A stretch of DNA of 64,000 bases from Phaseolus vulgaris (taxonomy: Eukaryota; Streptophyta; Magnoliopsida; Fabales; Fabaceae): assembly GCF_000499845.2 (NCBI RefSeq), contig NC_023750.2:33744823-33808822 (forward strand), read 5' to 3'. The notes under the pieces were generated by a model. It did not search any database and had not been told where the DNA came from. It saw only the letters and a program-made list of their open reading frames with translations. The position numbers were made by a program, and so were the translations under genes. How positions within the stretch are numbered: the stretch's first letter is position 1; the number at the start of each line of letters is the position of its first letter. Below, in pieces: positions 34,306 through 45,900 of the stretch.

Positions 34306-35293
34306 TGATGTGAACCCAAAAACATGATAGGGATATGATATGAACATGTTATGGATTCAACAAGAGTTGGAATATGATTAGACACTTTTTAAGAATTGGA
34401 TCAATGTTCTTAAACATTCAAGAACTCACCAAATCACAAGAACCAAGCCAAACTCATATAGAAACCCATTTTGAACAACAAACCCATGGATATAAACTCA
34501 AGAACACAACATATAGCATTTATACCCATGGAGGACGTGACCAAAACAGCAAGAACAACCAATTTGCACCGATTAAAATTGAATATAAGTGCAGCAAATG
34601 AAAGAGAACATCATGAGGAAGAGATTGCACCGATTGAAAGTGAAAACAAACAAGTAGAACAAAAATGGGTAATTTGGAAAATGAAGGGGAAAATGGACTT
34701 ATGTGGATGAAGCTCTTGGAATGTGCACGCCACTTGAAGGATGGTTGGCTTCAAGATGAGTGTTGTTGCTACCACTTGAGAGCCCAAGAATTGACTTAAG
34801 ATAAGACTAGAAGAGAAGAAGACACAAGTCTCTCTATCACTCACCAAATTGGTAGAGGTTCTTTACTCTCAAAAATCAATCTTATTATTTCAAAGACCTA
34901 AGCACCCCTTTTATAATAAAGAGGGTTGGTCACAAATGTACAAGAGAAGCTTGCAAGAGAAGCTTGAAAGGTTACCTTCTAACTCCTCCTATTCTAGCGC
35001 CTAAAGGAGTGTGAAGAGACACCTTTCTAGATCTTTCCTAAAACTAGCGTCTAAAGTGCTATACAATGGAGGTGTCTTTAAGGTTTCCCTCTTTAGCACA
35101 TCCTAAAGCTATTCTATATTATTTACAAATTTATACAAAAGAAACTACAAAGAGAGATATTAATTGGAGTCCATTCTTGAATGCTTGTAGTCTTCTTGTT
35201 GGCTTTAGGCTTGGTCCTCTCTTTATTTAATTCTTCTTTAATTTTTTAGAAGACTCTCCATTAGTGAAATCCTCTCTTACTTGATCTCCATCA
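34306..35293 (-). mobile_element. Solo LTR, family L, copy 3, inside copia-3 gag
   Basis: On the minus strand it reads TGATGGAGATC...GTTCACATCA (988 bp) and is flanked by perfect CTTCA duplications at 34301-34305 and 35294-35298. Removing it joins gag codons that align with copia-1 (CLDRTWQ beside the following Leu-rich part), which confirms insertion. A TATA box, TATAAAAG on the minus strand, lies at 34909-34916. It is related to the LTRs at 8494 and 9623. Confidence 0.88.
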
Positions 35294-35873
35294 CTTCAAG
35301 ATCTTGATGTTTAGCTCTTCTTTATCAAAGATCTTTCCAAGACTCTTCAAATGATTCACAATATGAAAGAACCATTTATGCACATCACATATTGTTTCCC
35401 CTTTTTTTCATTCTGAAAAGCTCATACTCTTGGATGAGAGCATGCTTCCTTGCCCTCTTAACATCATTTGTTCCTTCATGTGTGACTTCAAGGATGTCCC
35501 ACATTTTCTTTGCTGAAATGCATTGTGATACCCTGAAAAATTCATCACAACTCAAAGCAGAGGTTATTATATTCTTAGCAATCTAATCAAATTTTGCTTT
35601 CTTACGTTCAGCCTCAGTCCATTCAGATGGATGCTTATCAATTAAGACATCATCTCTTTTAACTTGAGGTATAAAAGGACCATTTTCAATTGCTTCCCAA
35701 ATACCTATATTTGCGAAATGCATAAAATCTTCATTCTAATCTTCCAAAATTGGTAATTCACACCACAAAACAGTGGTGACCTATTTGTGGAAGCACCTTC
35801 CCTAAAAGGTAATTTATCAGCCATTAAAACAGTTTTTCGAAAAAACAGAACTTGAAAATTTTTCAAGAACCTA

Positions 35874-35887
35874 GCTCTTGATGTCAA
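35874..35887 (-). other. Primer binding site of copia-3, mutated
   Basis: On the minus strand TTGACATCAAGAGC sits one base from the LTR. It equals the copia-1 site TTGGTATCAAGAGC with two substitutions. Confidence 0.65.
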
Positions 35888-35888
35888 T

Positions 35889-36652
35889 TGTTGGAGTTAA
35901 TGGCTTTAAACAAAAGGGGGGTGAATTGTTTATCAAAAGATTTTCGCAAATATTGAATAAGAATGAACATTTATCAAACAATCACAGATTAAGCAATCAA
36001 GGAAGGTAATCAAACAATGTAAAAGAAACTGTTTGCAGAATTTCAATCGGTTGGAACTTCGTTTTAACTGGTTGTTTATAGCAGCAGCAAAAACAGAATT
36101 AAAACAAACAGTTTATAAGGAGTGAGAGAGAAAGAAAGAGATTACTCAGCCAATTTATATTGGTTCACTCAACCTTGAGCTATATCCAGTTCCCAAAACA
36201 ACCACTGGGTTCCACTAGTAATCAACCACAAATTACAACCACACAACCACAAAGAGGTGATCTTGATACCACAAGAACCATTCACCCTCTTTGCTAAACA
36301 CACACCTCTAGTCAGAACACCCTCTGAATTTACATGATTTCCACACACTTTACAAGTTTATAAAAGAACAAATACAATAATCATAAAAGGAACAGAATAC
36401 ACCTGAGTTTACAGGAAACACAAAGCTTCTAAGATCAGACCTTGAACCAATGCAAAGCTATTCAACTGGTTATTTTTCTCTTTGCTTAGAAAATCACTTT
36501 TCTCTGTTTAAAAACGATTGAGCAAGCTTGTGTAAGGGACTAGGAATGATCTGTACAAGAATTCTAAACAACCTAGACTAAGCCCAAACCAAAAGCAGCA
36601 CAACTTCAACCTTCATCAAAGATTTGAAACATCGAAGCTCTCATGCTCTACA
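35889..36652 (-). repeat. 5' LTR of copia-3, with internal deletion
   Basis: Ends match the other LTR (TGTTGGAGTT...GCTCTACA), but it is 764 bp against 1104 bp because about 340 bp are missing around 36462, where 'gcaaagctatt' joins directly to 'caactggttattt'. Confidence 0.8.
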
Positions 36653-37437
36653 GATCTTCTCCATGAAACGGGAATGTTGGATTGTGCCCCCATGCCTACA
36701 CCCATGCCTCATTCTTCTCGCCTTTCTTCCACTAACAACATCCAAATCAATGAAGAATAATCATCTACCTACCGCAGACTTATTGGACGACTGATCTATC
36801 TCACCAACACACGGCCTGGCATAGCCTTTAGTGTCAACAACTTAAGTCAGTTCGTCTCTTCTCCTACAAAGCACCATCAAAACGTTGTTTTTCGCATTCT
36901 AAGGGTAATCCTGGCTCGGGAATCTTTCTTCACAAGAATAGTACCAACCAGCTTCGAGGTTACAGTGATTCTGATTGGGTCACATGTTCTAAAACCAAAA
37001 AAACAGGCTCTGGTTTCTCCATTTTCTTGGGTGAGTCTCTTATATCATGGAAGTCTAAGAAACAACAGACTATCACAAGAAGTTCTTTAGAAATCGAGTA
37101 TAAAGCCTTTGCAGCAACCACTTGTAAAATCCAGTGGTTGACTTACATTCTTAAGGATCTTGATGTCCCTTACATTGAACCTGCAATCCTATACTATGAC
37201 AATCAGTCAGCAATTCATATTTCCTCAAATAAGGTTTTTCATGACCGCACCAAGCACATAGAGATTGATTGCCACATTGTCCGAGAAAAAATTAATGTTG
37301 GTCTTCTCAAGTTGCTTCCAATCACTTCCTCCATGCAAATTGTCGATATCCTCCCTAAACCACTGGCTCCTTCCATCTTTATTGATCTCAAGTCCAAACT
37401 GGGAATGCAAAATATATATTCCCAGCTTGAGGGGGGG
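36653..37437 (+). pseudogene. Copia-0 pol C-terminus: reverse transcriptase end and RNase H
   Basis: Starts DLLHETGMLDCAPMPTPMPH, then YRRLIGRLIYLTNTRP and FSVNNLSQFVSSPTKHHQ. After a frameshift near 36900 (a few codons lost) it reads GYSDSDWVTCSKTKK, LISWKSKKQQTITRSS, LYYDNQSAIHISSN, RTKHIEIDCHIVREK and SKLGMQNIYSQLEGG. These are the RNase H residues and the classical end of plant copia pol. One TAA near 36760 is also in frame. The G-run at 37431-37437 is the polypurine tract. Confidence 0.82.
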
Positions 37438-37500
37438 TGTTAGTTAGAATATTCTGGTTGTGATTGGCATATTTCCTTGTCTTTACAGTAGATGCCTCTT
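37438..37500 (+). repeat. Stub of a copia-0 3' LTR
   Basis: TGTTAGTTAGAATATTC follows the polypurine tract directly. Only about 60 bp remain before LINE coding sequence. Beyond the first dozen bases it does not match the 5' LTR at 11482, so pairing of the two ends is not proven. Confidence 0.5.
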
Positions 37501-38837
37501 TTTTTTAATCATAACATGGTTAGGGAGGAACAAGATATTCCTAATTGGATTCTTGATGAGTTTGGTCGTTTCACTCTTAAATCGGTTAGGACTTTTTTCT
37601 TGGAACCAGGAGTTTCCTATGATTGGGTAAATTCATTTTATCTTCATATATTTCGCCTTCCAAACTTTAGTACTCTGGAAAGTTTTTCATGGACGGCTTC
37701 CTACAAATCATCATATTCAGAATAAAGGTTTGCAAGGTTTGCATATATGTTCTATGTATATTTTTTGTGAAAAGCACGAGGAATCTATTCAGCATTTATT
37801 TTTTGAATGTTCTAATGTTTTGCATATTTGGAGTTGGGTTCCATTTTTCTTACTTCTCATTTCTTTAATAAGGATGATTTTTTTTCTTTTATTAAGAGTA
37901 ATGGTAGTCCTTTGGTTAAATTGATTAAGCTTGTTGTGATAACTTTTTCTATTTAGATGATATGGCGTGTGAGAAATTATGCTAGATTTCAAGATAAGAT
38001 TGATGTTTTTAAGGCTAGTTCGGTAATTTAAGATTTAATTTGTCTAGTGAAAAATTCTTCTAAAGCTTCGATGAAAGATGATATGTTGGATTTCAACGTG
38101 ATTAAGTTTTTTGATATTAATACTCGTACTAGTAAAGTTCTTCGTCCTCTTTCTATTAGATGAGAGTTTCCTTTACCAGACTGGGTTAAAATTAACACTG
38201 ATGGGCTATTAGGGGATATCTTGGTCTTATACTTGTGGAGGTATTTCCATGGAAGTATGGAGAAATTTATTGGTGTTTTTTTTACGTTTTTTGAAGTTCA
38301 GACTACTATGGTTGCTGAGTTTTATGAAGTTATGCATGCTCTGAAGGAAGCTAAAAAGATAGGACTTACTAATATATGGCTTGAATGTGATTTTGCCTTG
38401 ATTTGTGTTGTGTTTACTGCAAAGACTAATGTTTCATGGGATGCTTTGGATACTTATCTTAATTACTGTGGGAAAATTAGATTTAAAGTTACTCATTTTT
38501 CATGAAGGGAATGTGTGTTGATAAGTTGACTAATTTAATATTTATTTATAAAGAATTATTTCATTGGTATAATAGGATTCCATTTAATCTCTTCTTAGAA
38601 TTCTTTAAGAATACGTATAGTCTACCTATGTATCATTTTTGTTAACATGAGTTTTAGTCTAATTCTTTCATTTATTTTATATATATCTTTTAAATAATAT
38701 TTTTTTCATGTGATTACAGATGATTGTTGTTACTTGATGTGTCTCTCAGTCAAATTTGATGTGTCTCTCAGCCAAATTAAGATGTCAAGTTATATAATAA
38801 TATCTAATATGAAAGTTTTTATTAAAAAAAAAAAAAA
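37501..38837 (+). pseudogene. LINE 3' part: zf-RVT region, RNase H and poly(A) tail
   Basis: IPNWILDEFGRFTLKSVRTF is the 'W...G.F..KS' motif preceding the zinc-finger domain of plant LINE ORF2. After stops it continues ICSMYIFCEKHEESIQHLFF and ECSNVLHIW (the C..C...E...H.F..C...IW zinc pattern). An RNase H-like part follows (KINTDG, then AEFYEVMHALKEAKKIG and ECDFALICVV). The element ends in a poly(A) run at about 38824-38837. Several stops and frameshifts make it non-functional. It is in line with the LINE fragment at 11250-11481. Confidence 0.78.
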
Positions 38838-39902
38838 ACGATCGGTCCAATAACTTTTCAATATGTTGCATATGATGGATTGAATATTTTTATAGTTTTA
38901 ATTCATTCTGTAATAACAAAAAATACTTTATTGTAGAGGAATAAGTTAAAATGATATAAGAATTTTAAAATCACTTGCAGCATGCCAGAATTGAAAGTTT
39001 AATCTAACCGGAAATTTAACTAAATTTGAAATAATAATTGGTTAAAATATAAATATAAATAAAATGAAACACTTTATAAAATATAAGTCACGTGCTTAGT
39101 AATATTTTACTAAATGTTTATCACAAAAGTAATTATCTATTTACACACTTAACTTATTCACAGTCCATTATCCTCAATTGAAAATTGGACTTGTTCTATT
39201 GTTACAATCATGTTTTATTTATTTCTTAATAATCATATATATTAAATTTTACATAATTTAAATTCATATATACTATTTATTAATAAATATTTGCATATTT
39301 TTAAATATTAAGAAATTTGACATTGTTCAAACTAAAACATGATAATACATATTATTTGATTTTTTTTAATATTGTTTTCTTTCAATGTAATGTAAATACA
39401 ATCCACTTTTAATCTCAGACTTATTTCAAAACAATAATAATTAATATAACGAAATCATGATATATTCTAAAGCAGCATATCAGTCCAGTCCTTCAATGAT
39501 ACTGAAATCAAGTTCACATCTTTGAAAAATACAGCATATAATGTTTGTTACAAATTGACACCATGGCTCAAACTTTACATGAACCAGATTGACCCTAAAT
39601 GCCAGTATTGCCCCTGAACCAAAACTCAAATGTTGGATCAGTGTGATCACAACACCTAGGTTACTGACATCTAGCTGTGCAAAACTGACCTATAGCTAAA
39701 AATTAAAGGATGGCATAGATCTTCAAAATATTTAAGCTTCATGAGTAATTAATAAGAGCAAAGTAAAAAAAAATGAGGGAACTGCTACACTATGTATTCC
39801 CCAAGAATCCCCTATTGATTTCTTTTCTTTGTAGTCCAAAAAAAAAAAGACAACACCCTAAAAAGCCAGAGTATCTTATCAAATGTGAAATCCATCAATC
39901 AA
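38838..39902. other. Spacer between the LINE tail and LPEAT2, with the LPEAT2 3' end
   Basis: A/T-rich sequence without a coding region. The 3' untranslated region of the acyltransferase gene must lie in the part nearest 39902, but no unambiguous poly(A) signal can be chosen by eye. Confidence 0.45.
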
Positions 39903-42900
39903 TCACACTATCTCTATCACCCCATTACCTTCAAATTCCTTTTGCTTTGGTTGAGGTGTAAAAAATGCTACGAGAAGAGGATTTCTTCTAAGGCATAAAA
40001 CAAAATCATTCTCGGCAATCCTTCCATCATCATCATTATCAAATAACATAAAAAGCTCATGGACCTACAAGTAACCAGTTTAAGTCAGCCAAGCTACAAA
40101 GAGTTTAAGAATTTTTATGACAAATAATCACCTCATCCGCATTCCAGCTGATGATAACAGGTTGGATGAAATCTCGAAACTGATTTGAAGGGAATTGAAA
40201 ACATGTTAGAGATAACCAGACACTTTGTAAAGGAAAATAGGAAGGTGAAAGATTACAATACCTCTTGTTCCACAATATAGGGCTTTACTGCACCACCACA
40301 CCCAGCAAAGGCTTCTTCACAGGCTTGATGGAACCCTGGCTGCGACATGACATGGGCAGATCCATACAAGAACTGGAAGCAACAAGCAATTACAAGCAAG
40401 TGCACAAGACATAAGTGTTGCAATCAAACAAGAACATTTTGAACCTTGTGTTGCAGTTATTGGTCAAAAACAACAGTGCATACAGATGTCATAGCATTAT
40501 TTGCTACTTCCAATCTTCTATATAGCACAGAAACGTGGTACATCATCACAGATAGTTACCTGTCTGAAAGTAATTGTCCCACACTTCTCCACATCAATGA
40601 ATGAAAATATCTGTAATAAAATGTAAAACATAATATAATCAACAAAAGATGAAAAAGGCCGCAAAGTGAACTTAGGTCACGCTCAAGTTCAGGTTTTGGC
40701 AACAGAAAGTAGAAAAATGGCAAAGAGGAAGTTAGAATAAATTTTGCTAAGCTGAAAAATGCTGCAAAAAGGGAAGAAAAACTGAATGCAGAAACTTGTT
40801 TCAAAAATTTGAAGTAAAAATCTCGTACCATTCTTATAATAATATATCATAAACCATGTCACGCAAATGGAATTAGAGAATGTAACAAAATATGCAGATT
40901 CTAACATAAAATCTTGATTTAATCCTCGATATTAAAGAAATCTATTTCATGACTAACCTTTGCAGATAGCGGGCAAGCCTTAAGTCTTAAAACCCTCAAG
41001 AAGTCATGATATTGGACACGACCACTGTAAGCAAGATACAGACTCCGTGATACAATTGGAAAAGTTAACCAAATACAATGCTAGTAAAAAATGCACACAA
41101 AAAATTAAACAAAATTATGGATGCTAAAACATTATCTTACCCTAATGTTACCCTAATGTCTTTGCCCCAATGTGTATAAATGCAAGGATGTATAGATTTT
41201 TCACTGAGAATTGCCAGCAATACTCCTGGACAGGAGGATTGATTAGCTTGCAATAGGTTTCTATAGCTCTATGGAGAGGTACTTGGAGAACAGGTACCTT
41301 ATTGATTATGGTTAAAGATTCCCATTGTATGAAAATTGTTTATTGTCTTGCATGTTCTTAGGCATGTGTAATGCCCTTGTTTGACGGAAATGGGAAACTT
41401 AAAATTCAATCTGTAAAGATCACATGTGCAAGAATCTAAGATCCCCAAGCTTGAAATAGCAACATGTGCCTGTACACCTAAGGCACCTTAAGGAAAAAAT
41501 AAAGGCAATTTGAGATGCTACTGGTAATCTATAAGAGACAAGAGACCCATGTATCAATCGTATAAACATCCTGTCCGGATCTCCAATTTGAGAAAATGTA
41601 ATTAATGGATTAGTTAGCAAGTTAGGGTGGGGGAAGAAGGATAGGAGAAGAGTCATGTCCTATTTCTTGTTTTTTTCTCCTGCTCAACAAAAAAGCTATT
41701 TTCTTTCTATTTTCAATTCTATGTTTGAACAAATTGGTCCAAACTTCCAGATCTTTGAGGGAGAGTCAATTAGAGATGTAGGAAGCACAAATTTGGGCCA
41801 AGAGCATTTTCTTCCATTTGTCGGGGCAAATCTAATTGGGTGGATTGCTAGGACTGAAAAATTCTAAGGTACAAGAAATTCATAAATTCCACAAGCTGCA
41901 ATATGCATTCATGAAAATGGAGAGTGTGGCAATGCTTTGGTTCTATTATTGGTGCCAAGAGAACCTGGGTTTAGTTTGGGAACAATTTTCCACATATTTA
42001 ATAAAAATATTCAAAGATAAATATATGGTAGGCCACATCTTTGAAAGATGACTGCCTTGAACCAAGAGCAATCTGAGATGGAAACTTACATCAAAGAAAA
42101 GGAGTCTTCCACGGTGCTTTTGAAAGAGAGGACCAACATTTCTGAGCTAAAACACATGTTGTGCAATATATGGAACAGGAGGGTGATCACATTTGACTAA
42201 GCAAGACAAGGGGTAAAATGCATTGAAGCATAGGATAGCTCTTTAGACAAGAAAGGTGAAACTTCCCACCTTTGAGGGAAGTATAGAAACTTATTAAAAT
42301 ATTAGCCATTTTGGGTGTGATAGTGATCAATTGCAATTCTTGAAATAAAAAAGTATAAGTAAATGTAAAGAAGGTTCAGTAATCAAGAACAATACTATGT
42401 GGTGAAGCAACCAAAAATAATGAAGCAAAATTAACCAGGGAAACAAATATTATGATGGAGGAAAAAGTTGTTGCATTAATAAAGAGAATGAAGAATGTTA
42501 GCTGTGAAGAGCATTTTCTCGATAACCCAATGGCAGAGTTGATGAAAAAAAGGAAGCCAAAAGCTGAGATGCAATCATTGTTGGACCTAGATTTGATCAT
42601 GAAGGAGGTTGGAACAACAATAGCCTTGGACTTTAGCACTAAACTTTGATGCATACATCAATGATTGCTTAACAATGGAATCATGACAGAAGGAAGATTC
42701 GGAAGCTTTGCATGTAGTGGCCAGTTGGCTCTCCCTATGGCAGGAAAACATCACAATGTTTTCAAGGGCAGATGAAGATGGGCCATGGTATAAAGCTGTG
42801 AAGAGCATTTTCTCGATAACCCAATGGCAGAGTTGATGAAAAAAAGGAAGCCAACAGCTGAGATGCAATCATTGTTGGACCTAGATTTGATCATGAAGGA

Positions 42901-45900
42901 GGTTGGAACAACAATAGCCTTGGACTTTAGCACTAAACTTTGATGCATACATCGATGATAGCTTAACAATGGAATCATGACAGAAGGAAGATTCGGAAGC
43001 TTTGCATGTAGTGGCCAGTTGGCTCTCCCTATGGCAGGAAAACATCACAATGTTTTCAAGAAGGGCAGATGAAGATGGGCCATGGTATAAAACTTCTACT
43101 ATTCCAATCTTGAGGACAGGGTTATTTGCTAGGAGGATGAATTGTCGGGATATAAGGAGATGGACAAATTTAGTTAACATAATTTGAACATTAATAGGTT
43201 ACTAATTAGTTAGAGGGGTAGTTAGATATAAATAGAGGAAGGATAGGAGAAATTCAGATTATGATATTGTAAATTGAGCATTGGCTCTTTGTAAAAGGAG
43301 AAACCCTTTGCAAAGGAGAAACCATCGGAGAGAGTGCTCTCCCCATCTCTTGTTCTTTTGATCATATTCAGCAAAAAAAAATATTTTCTTTCTCATTTCA
43401 ATTCTTGGTTCCTAAGACTTCCTCTGAAGAATTTCTTTCATGAGGTCTTGCATGGAATTACATGAAGTTAGCAACCGTAAGTATTTCAACAATCATTTCC
43501 CACAAAGAAGGTAATTTCATTGTGAACGATACAGTAACACCATCAACTCAAGTAAAAACTCAACATTGATTATCATCAATATTTCAATTGCTTACACCAA
43601 ATATAAACATCAATTAACTAATAATGTTTCCCTCCCACTGTACTAGAGCAAGACACGTTTTTCTAGTTAGCTACAATTACAACTTACACGAATGTGATGT
43701 TAGTACCTGGGATCAGGATTCATGGACAAAAATTTATCCAGAAAGTCCACAGCTTCCGTGTTGCTGACATGAAATGACTGAAAAGAAATACAAAATCTCT
43801 ATTACTATTCAGTAATACCACATAGGATTATCAGTCAACAAGACAGGATATGTCATACTAACACCATTTTTAATATACCATGATACATAATATTTTATCC
43901 CTTTCACCGGGATTATTATTAGGCTCAAAAATTATGGAGCCAATCTGAGCCACTTATCAGTTACCTATATCATCCATTGACATAGACAAAGGGTGGTTAC
44001 AGTGGCATTTGCATATAATAAAAAAGAAACAGATTCAAAAACTGTAACCCAAAAGCTTACTTAGTCTTAAACAAGCTGAGCAAAAATATAACTTACCAGA
44101 GACTTGACAATAACAGGAAAGAGAAAAAGAAGTCAAGGGTATATTTTAAAAATAGAACATCAATTCAAACTTGTTTTATTTAAGGGACTCACTTCTTCCA
44201 ACTTAGTCATTTCAACCATATAACTCGAAGGGTTCTCCTGAAAAATTCAATCCAGTTAAAATGTCAGCAACAACAAAATTGGAATGCTGAGCATAACTTC
44301 AAATTTTAAAGCAATGATGTAATAGAAAGGAAATATTAAACATAACCCAGGTACCCAAGGTATCTATATTTTACATTAATACTGCAGCTTTTATTCCTTA
44401 AGGTGTCTAATTAAAGAAATACACTGATTTGATCCTAAAAAAACAAAGACTCAAGGCAGGCACCTAAACATACGCAAGTCACTGGAAGAGTGTATTGATT
44501 CATGGAGATTGAGAAAATAGTTGTGGGACTGAGAGAATTAAAGAAAGATAAGTTAACCACTGAGAAATTTGATTTTATTATATCACTTCAATAATTAAAT
44601 AAACAAAAAGGAGGACTTCAATGGAAGCATGTGGCTAAATCATGCATGCTAAAACTGTTGGGTATTATCTATGTTAGTAGTAAAAAATAATTAAACAGTG
44701 ATAATAAGGATTGATGCAGCAGAAAATAACATGACTAGATTAAAAACTGACAAGCTTGTTCTCTCAGATAAAATAATAATATTATCAGCCAACGACTATT
44801 TCCCTGATAAATTATTGAATTTCAATCTCATAGTAGAAATTCAAGTAGTTGCATTAAAAATCCATGGCAATTGTCTCATCGTCAAGAATGATTTCCTAAT
44901 ATCAAGCCAACAAAAATATTTTTGGTACACAAGAGAATTTCAGTTTAACCCAGATTGTCATTCAACAGCAAGAGGAGTCCTTCACCCATAACACAGCACA
45001 TTGAAATCATAAATCTTCAAGAAGAAGAAAACAGTAAGTAAAAAAGTAAATACAATGCTAGATTTGTTTACTTGTTTTCTCTTCCACACAAGTTTCATCT
45101 GTGTGGCATAATTCTTGGTTTTCCCTTTTTGTTGGCTTTTAATGTACAGACGTATGCAGGTGATTAGAGGCTTACTCATAGGATATTGACAAGAGTAAAA
45201 AGGAGATTACATGCAGTAGACAACAGTAACTGAAATATCAAATGTGTTTAAATATGTGAATATTCATCGTCACAGTTGATCTTATACACAATAATCTATA
45301 AATGCACACCATCCTGACATTTGATTTTGAAGTTTGAATTTGAGAATTAAATATAATAGAAAACAAACAAAATTTAAAAGTGGAAAAAACAATTAAGTAA
45401 CTAGGATCAAGATATAATCTAAACCAATAAAAAAAAAGCACACCTGTTTTGCTTCTTGTGCTTTCAAATTAAGCATTATGTCTCCATAAGAATGTCCTGT
45501 CTGGACAGCATTCAATGCAGTTGCAAGAGCGCGGCTAGTCTGCATTTATCCACTTATTAGTTGTTGAATAGTTACTAACTAATGACATAAGGAAGGATTA
45601 AATTCAAATCATCCAATATACTTCCTTGTAACAAGACAGTGATAGAAGAGATAAAAAGGGTAAAAAGGATGCAATATTACACAAGTTTTGATCAAAATCC
45701 CTTTAGATAGGTGTACTCCAACTTTCACTTACACATACATGCATACAAGAATATATATATATATATATACACACACTTCAGCATCAGTTTAATGCGTTGT
45801 TAGCATGCCATTTACAAACATTAACCAACATGTAGGCGCTTTGTAATACTAGTGATTCATGATGTCTACTGGAATCCTATGTGCAAGTGCATCATCCCCA

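Larger units (their letters stand above)
32259..35824 (-). pseudogene. Copia-3 gag, interrupted by two younger insertions
   Basis: Starts MADKLPFREGAS and FCGVNYQFWKIRMKI at 35824. It is interrupted by a solo LTR (34306-35293), continues CLDRTWQPKVTAISKSKDL (34300), zinc knuckle 1 and DKLTTGKSNFENVLASQN, and is interrupted again by a CACTA element (32453-33430). It ends with zinc knuckle 2 and SLVPKGIFKWIPRN to a stop at 32259. Both knuckles have lost their last Cys: CYGCGEQGHIKVES and CFYCMKRGHSVRFR. There is a frameshift near 33700. It is the equivalent of copia-1 gag. Confidence 0.82.
28758..36652 (-). mobile_element. Copia-3: Sirevirus-like element with gag and extra ORF but no pol
   Basis: On the minus strand the order is 5' LTR (35889-36652), primer site, gag (35824-32259), about 0.8 kb without coding, extra ORF (31466-30374), polypurine tract, 3' LTR (28758-29861). 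No protease, integrase, reverse transcriptase or RNase H motif occurs anywhere inside. Gag and extra ORF are clear relatives of those in copia-1. Flanking 5-mers are tatct and gatct (four of five agree). A solo LTR and a CACTA element lie within its gag. Confidence 0.8.

Noticed and set aside
44698..44991. 97-codon plus-strand frame
   Set aside because: Lies in LPEAT2 intron 7, on the opposite strand, with no recognisable motif.
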